Positions 32,998 through 35,525 of a stretch of DNA of 35,525 bases are shown here, piece by piece. Within the stretch, counting starts at the first letter, position 1; each line of letters begins with the position of its first letter. The notes beneath the pieces are model-generated. The model did no database searches. It saw only the letters and a list, made by a program, of their open reading frames with translations, and was not told the origin of the DNA. The stretch is taken from assembly GCA_964483395.1 (NCBI GenBank), contig CAZABT010000018.1, forward strand, positions 1 to 35,525. Direction: 5' to 3'. This DNA comes from JAAYYM01 sp964483395. Lineage in GTDB: Bacteria; Bacillota; Clostridia; Lachnospirales; Lachnospiraceae. A program made the translations under genes and the position numbers.

Positions 32998-33510
32998 TTA
33001 CATGAGCTGCTCGATCAGATAAGCATAGATTTCCTGACTTTTTTTCTGCCAGTTTTCACAGATGTGGGAGGCAGAATCCTCTGTCGGGACAGTAATGGTA
33101 ATGTCCACAAGATCGGACTTCTTTTCCTTGGCAACCAGATGTGCGGCGTAATCATTACCGGTGGTCTTATAAAAGGTGGACTGTACTGCAACTTCGTTGC
33201 GCAGCTCCAGTTCTTTATCCTTAAAATATGCGTCCACATCTTCCTTGATGGAAGATGAAATGCGGTTTCCAAAGTAAGACAATGTATTTCTTCCTTCCTC
33301 AGTGATGGAAAGATGGGAACTGTTCCGAACGGACTTTGAGGATACTAAATCAGAATCTATAAGTTCGCATACGACTTGCTGGAGGGTAAAATAATTTGTG
33401 TATCCTTTTTCCAAAATGAAGTCAAAGACCTGAGCCTTGGTCAGGGAAAAGTCCACACGCTCCAGCATGTACAGAACGATCAGTTTGTATTGGGTCAATG
33501 GGTCAGTCAT
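32998..33510 (-). CDS. DUF4364 protein, winged-helix-like
   Basis: A 170-residue cytoplasmic protein recognised as the DUF4364 family, common in Clostridia. The N-terminal part (about 8-75) reads like a winged helix: LIVLYMLERVDFSLTKAQVF, YTNYFTLQQVVCELIDSDLV, then a strand-turn with LSITEEGRNTL. The C-terminal half is an alpha/beta region of unknown fold. A role in transcription control is likely from the fold but unproven. AGAGGTG lies directly before the minus-strand ATG. It is divergent from rho. Confidence 0.8.
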   Translation of the reverse strand: MTDPLTQYKLIVLYMLERVDFSLTKAQVFDFILEKGYTNYFTLQQVVCELIDSDLVSSKSVRNSSHLSITEEGRNTLSYFGNRISSSIKEDVDAYFKDKELELRNEVAVQSTFYKTTGNDYAAHLVAKEKKSDLVDITITVPTEDSASHICENWQKKSQEIYAYLIEQLM

Positions 33511-33527
33511 ATTATCACCTCTCTTCT

Positions 33528-33556
33528 ATTTTATAATAATCAGACAGGTAAATCAA
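33528..33556 (-). promoter_or_regulatory. Promoter of the DUF4364 gene
   Basis: On the minus strand, TTGATT (33556-33551), a 17-bp spacer and TAAAAT (33533-33528). It leaves a leader of about 12 nt before the ATG at 33510. Confidence 0.5.
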
Positions 33557-33575
33557 GAAAATCAAATGGAATGTC

Positions 33576-33604
33576 TTGCTTTATTATTTTTGTTATAGTA
33601 TAAT
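33576..33604 (+). promoter_or_regulatory. Promoter of rho
   Basis: TTGCTT (33576-33581), a 17-bp spacer and TATAAT (33599-33604). The predicted start near 33612 leaves a leader of about 170 nt that is AT-rich and holds no gene. A weaker second promoter is TTGATT (33669-33674) with TTTATA (33692-33697), also 17 bp apart. I see no clear hairpin in the leader. Confidence 0.7.
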
Positions 33605-33781
33605 CAAACCTGTAAATGGCGAGTAATATTCGTTAATCTATTCAGATTATGAATCCCGGAAGCAAATATTGATTAAATGATATGATTTTATTTTATAGGA
33701 ATGTTTGAAGAAAAGTTTTGTAATGTATTTTTTTAATAGGTTTATTTTTTGACGAAGTGAAACAACAGTGGAGGTTAATTT

Positions 33782-35203
33782 ATGATGAGAGAGAAGTACG
33801 AGAGTCTGTCTCTAAGCGTACTCAAGGATCTTGCAAAGGCAAGAGGGATCAAAGGGACATCTGCAATGAAGAAGGCGGATGTAGTGGAAGCAATGCTTCA
33901 GGAAGATGAAAAGGATGCGGCTGTAAAAAAGACAGAAATATCCGAGGCAGCGGGTGACACAACCGTTAAAAAGAAAATTGATGCACAAGATAAGAATGAA
34001 AATGGGGCGGCAGAAAAAAAGGATGTTTCAGGAGCGGCAGATGGCAACGAAATTTCCAAGGACAAGGAGAATCTGGACAGTGGCGTTCAGGCAAACGGTA
34101 TCCTGGAGGTTATGCCGGATGGGTATGGGTTTATCCGTTGCGCAAATTATCTGCCGGGCGAGAATGATGTATATGTAGCTCCAAGCCAGATTAGAAGATT
34201 TGGCATGAAGACAGGAGATATCGTTTGTGGCAATACAAGAATCAAGGGGCAGAATGATAAGTTTGCAGCATTGCTTTTTGTGAAGAGCATTAACGGCTAC
34301 ACCCCTGCAGAACTCAGCAACCGCAGAAATTTCGAGGATCTGACACCAATCTTTCCGGATGAGAGACTGCGTCTGGAACGACCGGGTGGAAGTGTTGCAA
34401 TGAGAATCATGGATCTGATTTCTCCGATTGGTAAGGGACAGCGTGGTATGATCGTGTCACAGCCTAAGGCCGGTAAAACGACTTTGCTGAAGGATGTGGC
34501 AAAATCCATTCTTAGAAACAGCCCGGATATGCATTTGATCATCTTGCTGATAGATGAGCGGCCTGAGGAGGTCACAGATATCAGGGAGGCAATTCAGGGA
34601 GATAATGTTGAGGTCATCTATTCAACCTTTGATGAGCTGCCGGAGCATCACAAGCGTGTATCGGAAATGGTAATCGAACGTGCAAAGCGCCTTGTTGAGC
34701 ATAAGAAGGATGTTACAATCCTGTTGGATTCTATTACGAGACTGACCAGAGCCTATAATCTGACGGTTCCACCCAGTGGCAGAACCTTGTCAGGTGGTCT
34801 TGATCCTGCAGCACTGCATATGCCGAAGCGATTTTTCGGAGCAGCAAGAAAGATGAGAGAGGGCGGCAGTCTGACAGTCCTTGCAACAGCACTTGTTGAA
34901 ACGGGCTCGAGAATGGATGACGTGGTATATGAGGAGTTCAAGGGCACAGGCAATATGGAACTGGTGCTTGACCGAAAGCTGTCCGAAAAACGCGTATTTC
35001 CCGCAATTGATATTCCGAAATCAGGAACCAGAAGAGATGACCTTTTACTGGATGCAGAGGAGCTTGAGGCTATTAATGTCATGCGTAAGGCTATGAATGG
35101 CATGAAGGCTGATGAGGCAGTAGAGAAGATTCTTGATATGTTTGTACGAACCAGAAACAACAGAGAATTTGTTGATATGGTAAAGAAAATCAGATTTATG
35201 TAG
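33782..35203 (+). CDS. rho: Transcription termination factor Rho
   Basis: Rho is a hexameric RNA helicase that ends transcription. This 473-residue version has an N-terminal SAP-like helix bundle (about 5-45), a Lys/Glu/Asp-rich low-complexity insertion (about 46-98), the RNA-binding cold-shock-like domain (GILEVMPDGYGFIRC) and the ATPase core with P-loop QPKAGKTT, Walker B ILLLIDERPEEVTD-type segment and the Q and R loops (RTLSGGLDPAALHMPKRFF, KGTGNMELVLDR). Two ATG codons (33782, 33785) follow GTGGAGG (33768-33774). The insertion is common in Clostridia and Actinobacteria and can bind RNA or self-assemble; here its role is unknown. The core looks fully active. Confidence 0.97.
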   Translation: MMREKYESLSLSVLKDLAKARGIKGTSAMKKADVVEAMLQEDEKDAAVKKTEISEAAGDTTVKKKIDAQDKNENGAAEKKDVSGAADGNEISKDKENLDSGVQANGILEVMPDGYGFIRCANYLPGENDVYVAPSQIRRFGMKTGDIVCGNTRIKGQNDKFAALLFVKSINGYTPAELSNRRNFEDLTPIFPDERLRLERPGGSVAMRIMDLISPIGKGQRGMIVSQPKAGKTTLLKDVAKSILRNSPDMHLIILLIDERPEEVTDIREAIQGDNVEVIYSTFDELPEHHKRVSEMVIERAKRLVEHKKDVTILLDSITRLTRAYNLTVPPSGRTLSGGLDPAALHMPKRFFGAARKMREGGSLTVLATALVETGSRMDDVVYEEFKGTGNMELVLDRKLSEKRVFPAIDIPKSGTRRDDLLLDAEELEAINVMRKAMNGMKADEAVEKILDMFVRTRNNREFVDMVKKIRFM

Positions 35204-35211
35204 TTTAAGAC

Positions 35212-35240
35212 TTGATTTCATGAAAGACCTGTGTTACAAT
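35212..35240 (+). promoter_or_regulatory. Promoter of rpmE
   Basis: TTGATT (35212-35217), a 17-bp spacer and TACAAT (35235-35240) with an extended -10 TG (35232-35233). The predicted start near 35247 leaves a leader of about 113 nt. A short stem, ATGCT (35316-35320) with AGCAT (35329-35333), lies in it. Autoregulation through a ribosomal-protein leader is possible but not shown. Confidence 0.7.
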
Positions 35241-35359
35241 AACTAGGCTGTTTATCCTGTGGATGATTCAGTGTAACTTTATAAATAAAGAATCTTGATA
35301 TAGATTAGCACCGATATGCTTGAAGAACAGCATTGTGTGCATAGAAAGAGGTGAAAGAA

Positions 35360-35525
35360 ATGAAAGAAGGAATCCATCCTGATTATCATCAGGCAACTGT
35401 AACCTGCAACTGCGGCAATACATTTGTAACCGGTTCAACAAAGGAAGATATCCACGTTGAAATCTGTTCTAAGTGTCATTCATTCTATACAGGACAGCAG
35501 AAAGCATCTCAGGCACGTGGTCGTA
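35360..35525 (+). CDS. rpmE: Ribosomal protein L31 (partial, cut by window end)
   Basis: The first 55 codons of large-subunit protein L31 are present, starting MKEGIHPDYHQATVTCNCGN. Four Cys (16, 18, 36, 39) show the zinc-binding form rather than the Cys-free paralogue made under zinc starvation. AGAGGTG (35347-35353) is 6 nt before the ATG. The rho-rpmE order is common in Firmicutes. The end of the gene lies outside the window. Confidence 0.95.
   Translation, partial: MKEGIHPDYHQATVTCNCGNTFVTGSTKEDIHVEICSKCHSFYTGQQKASQARGR

Overview
The window looks like a chromosome segment of a low-to-moderate GC Gram-positive anaerobe of the class Clostridia, most likely family Lachnospiraceae. The basis is the order tig-clpP-clpX-lon-engB, the presence of DUF4250 and DUF4364 proteins (families I know from this group), consensus sigma-A promoters, strong AGGAGG-type ribosome binding sites, and a Rho factor with a charged insertion. 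No rRNA, tRNA, insertion sequence, phage gene or CRISPR array was seen.

Layout. (1) 1-1468: an upstream terminator, a repeat-rich promoter region, a leader with ten 17-bp tandem repeats, and a regulator that fuses an HTH, a GHKL ATPase and a STAS-like domain. (2) 1591-7912: protein quality control (trigger factor, ClpP, ClpX, Lon) and the ribosome-assembly GTPase EngB. (3) 7875-15376: a tightly packed continuation with an AI-2E-family membrane protein, a cation diffusion facilitator, a DUF2156 protein, a MATE transporter fused to an RsbW-like ATPase domain, a membrane-bound PP2C/SpoIIE phosphatase and a GNAT protein. (4) 15427-22464: a purine or nucleoside salvage unit, made of a BMP-family lipoprotein, an ABC ATPase, two permeases and adenine deaminase, between a strong promoter and a strong terminator. 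(5) 22486-23587: a TetR-type regulator and a small membrane protein behind a 13-bp repeat array that starts in the promoter. (6) 23766-26940, minus strand: an ABC ATPase and a GldF/GldG-type fusion. (7) 27064-30866: a cytoplasmic GH2 beta-mannosidase, a LacI-type regulator and a DUF4250 protein. (8) 30940-32986: a polysaccharide deacetylase and the replication-associated ATPase RarA. (9) 32998-33510, minus strand: a DUF4364 regulator. (10) 33576 to the end: Rho and the start of rpmE (ribosomal protein L31), each with its own promoter.

How the genes fit together. Most of the window is housekeeping. Three parts stand out. First, the regulator at 422 has an unusual control region: a perfect 10-bp inverted repeat over the -35 box, more copies of the same half-site upstream, and a transcribed 17-bp minisatellite. 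Second, the TetR gene has its own exact-period array (13 bp, seven or eight copies) that begins at the -10 box, so two regulators in one window have tandem arrays in their leaders. Third, a transporter carrying an RsbW-like domain with a lost N-box Asn sits next to a membrane PP2C phosphatase. This resembles a partner-switching pair, with a transporter in place of the free kinase.
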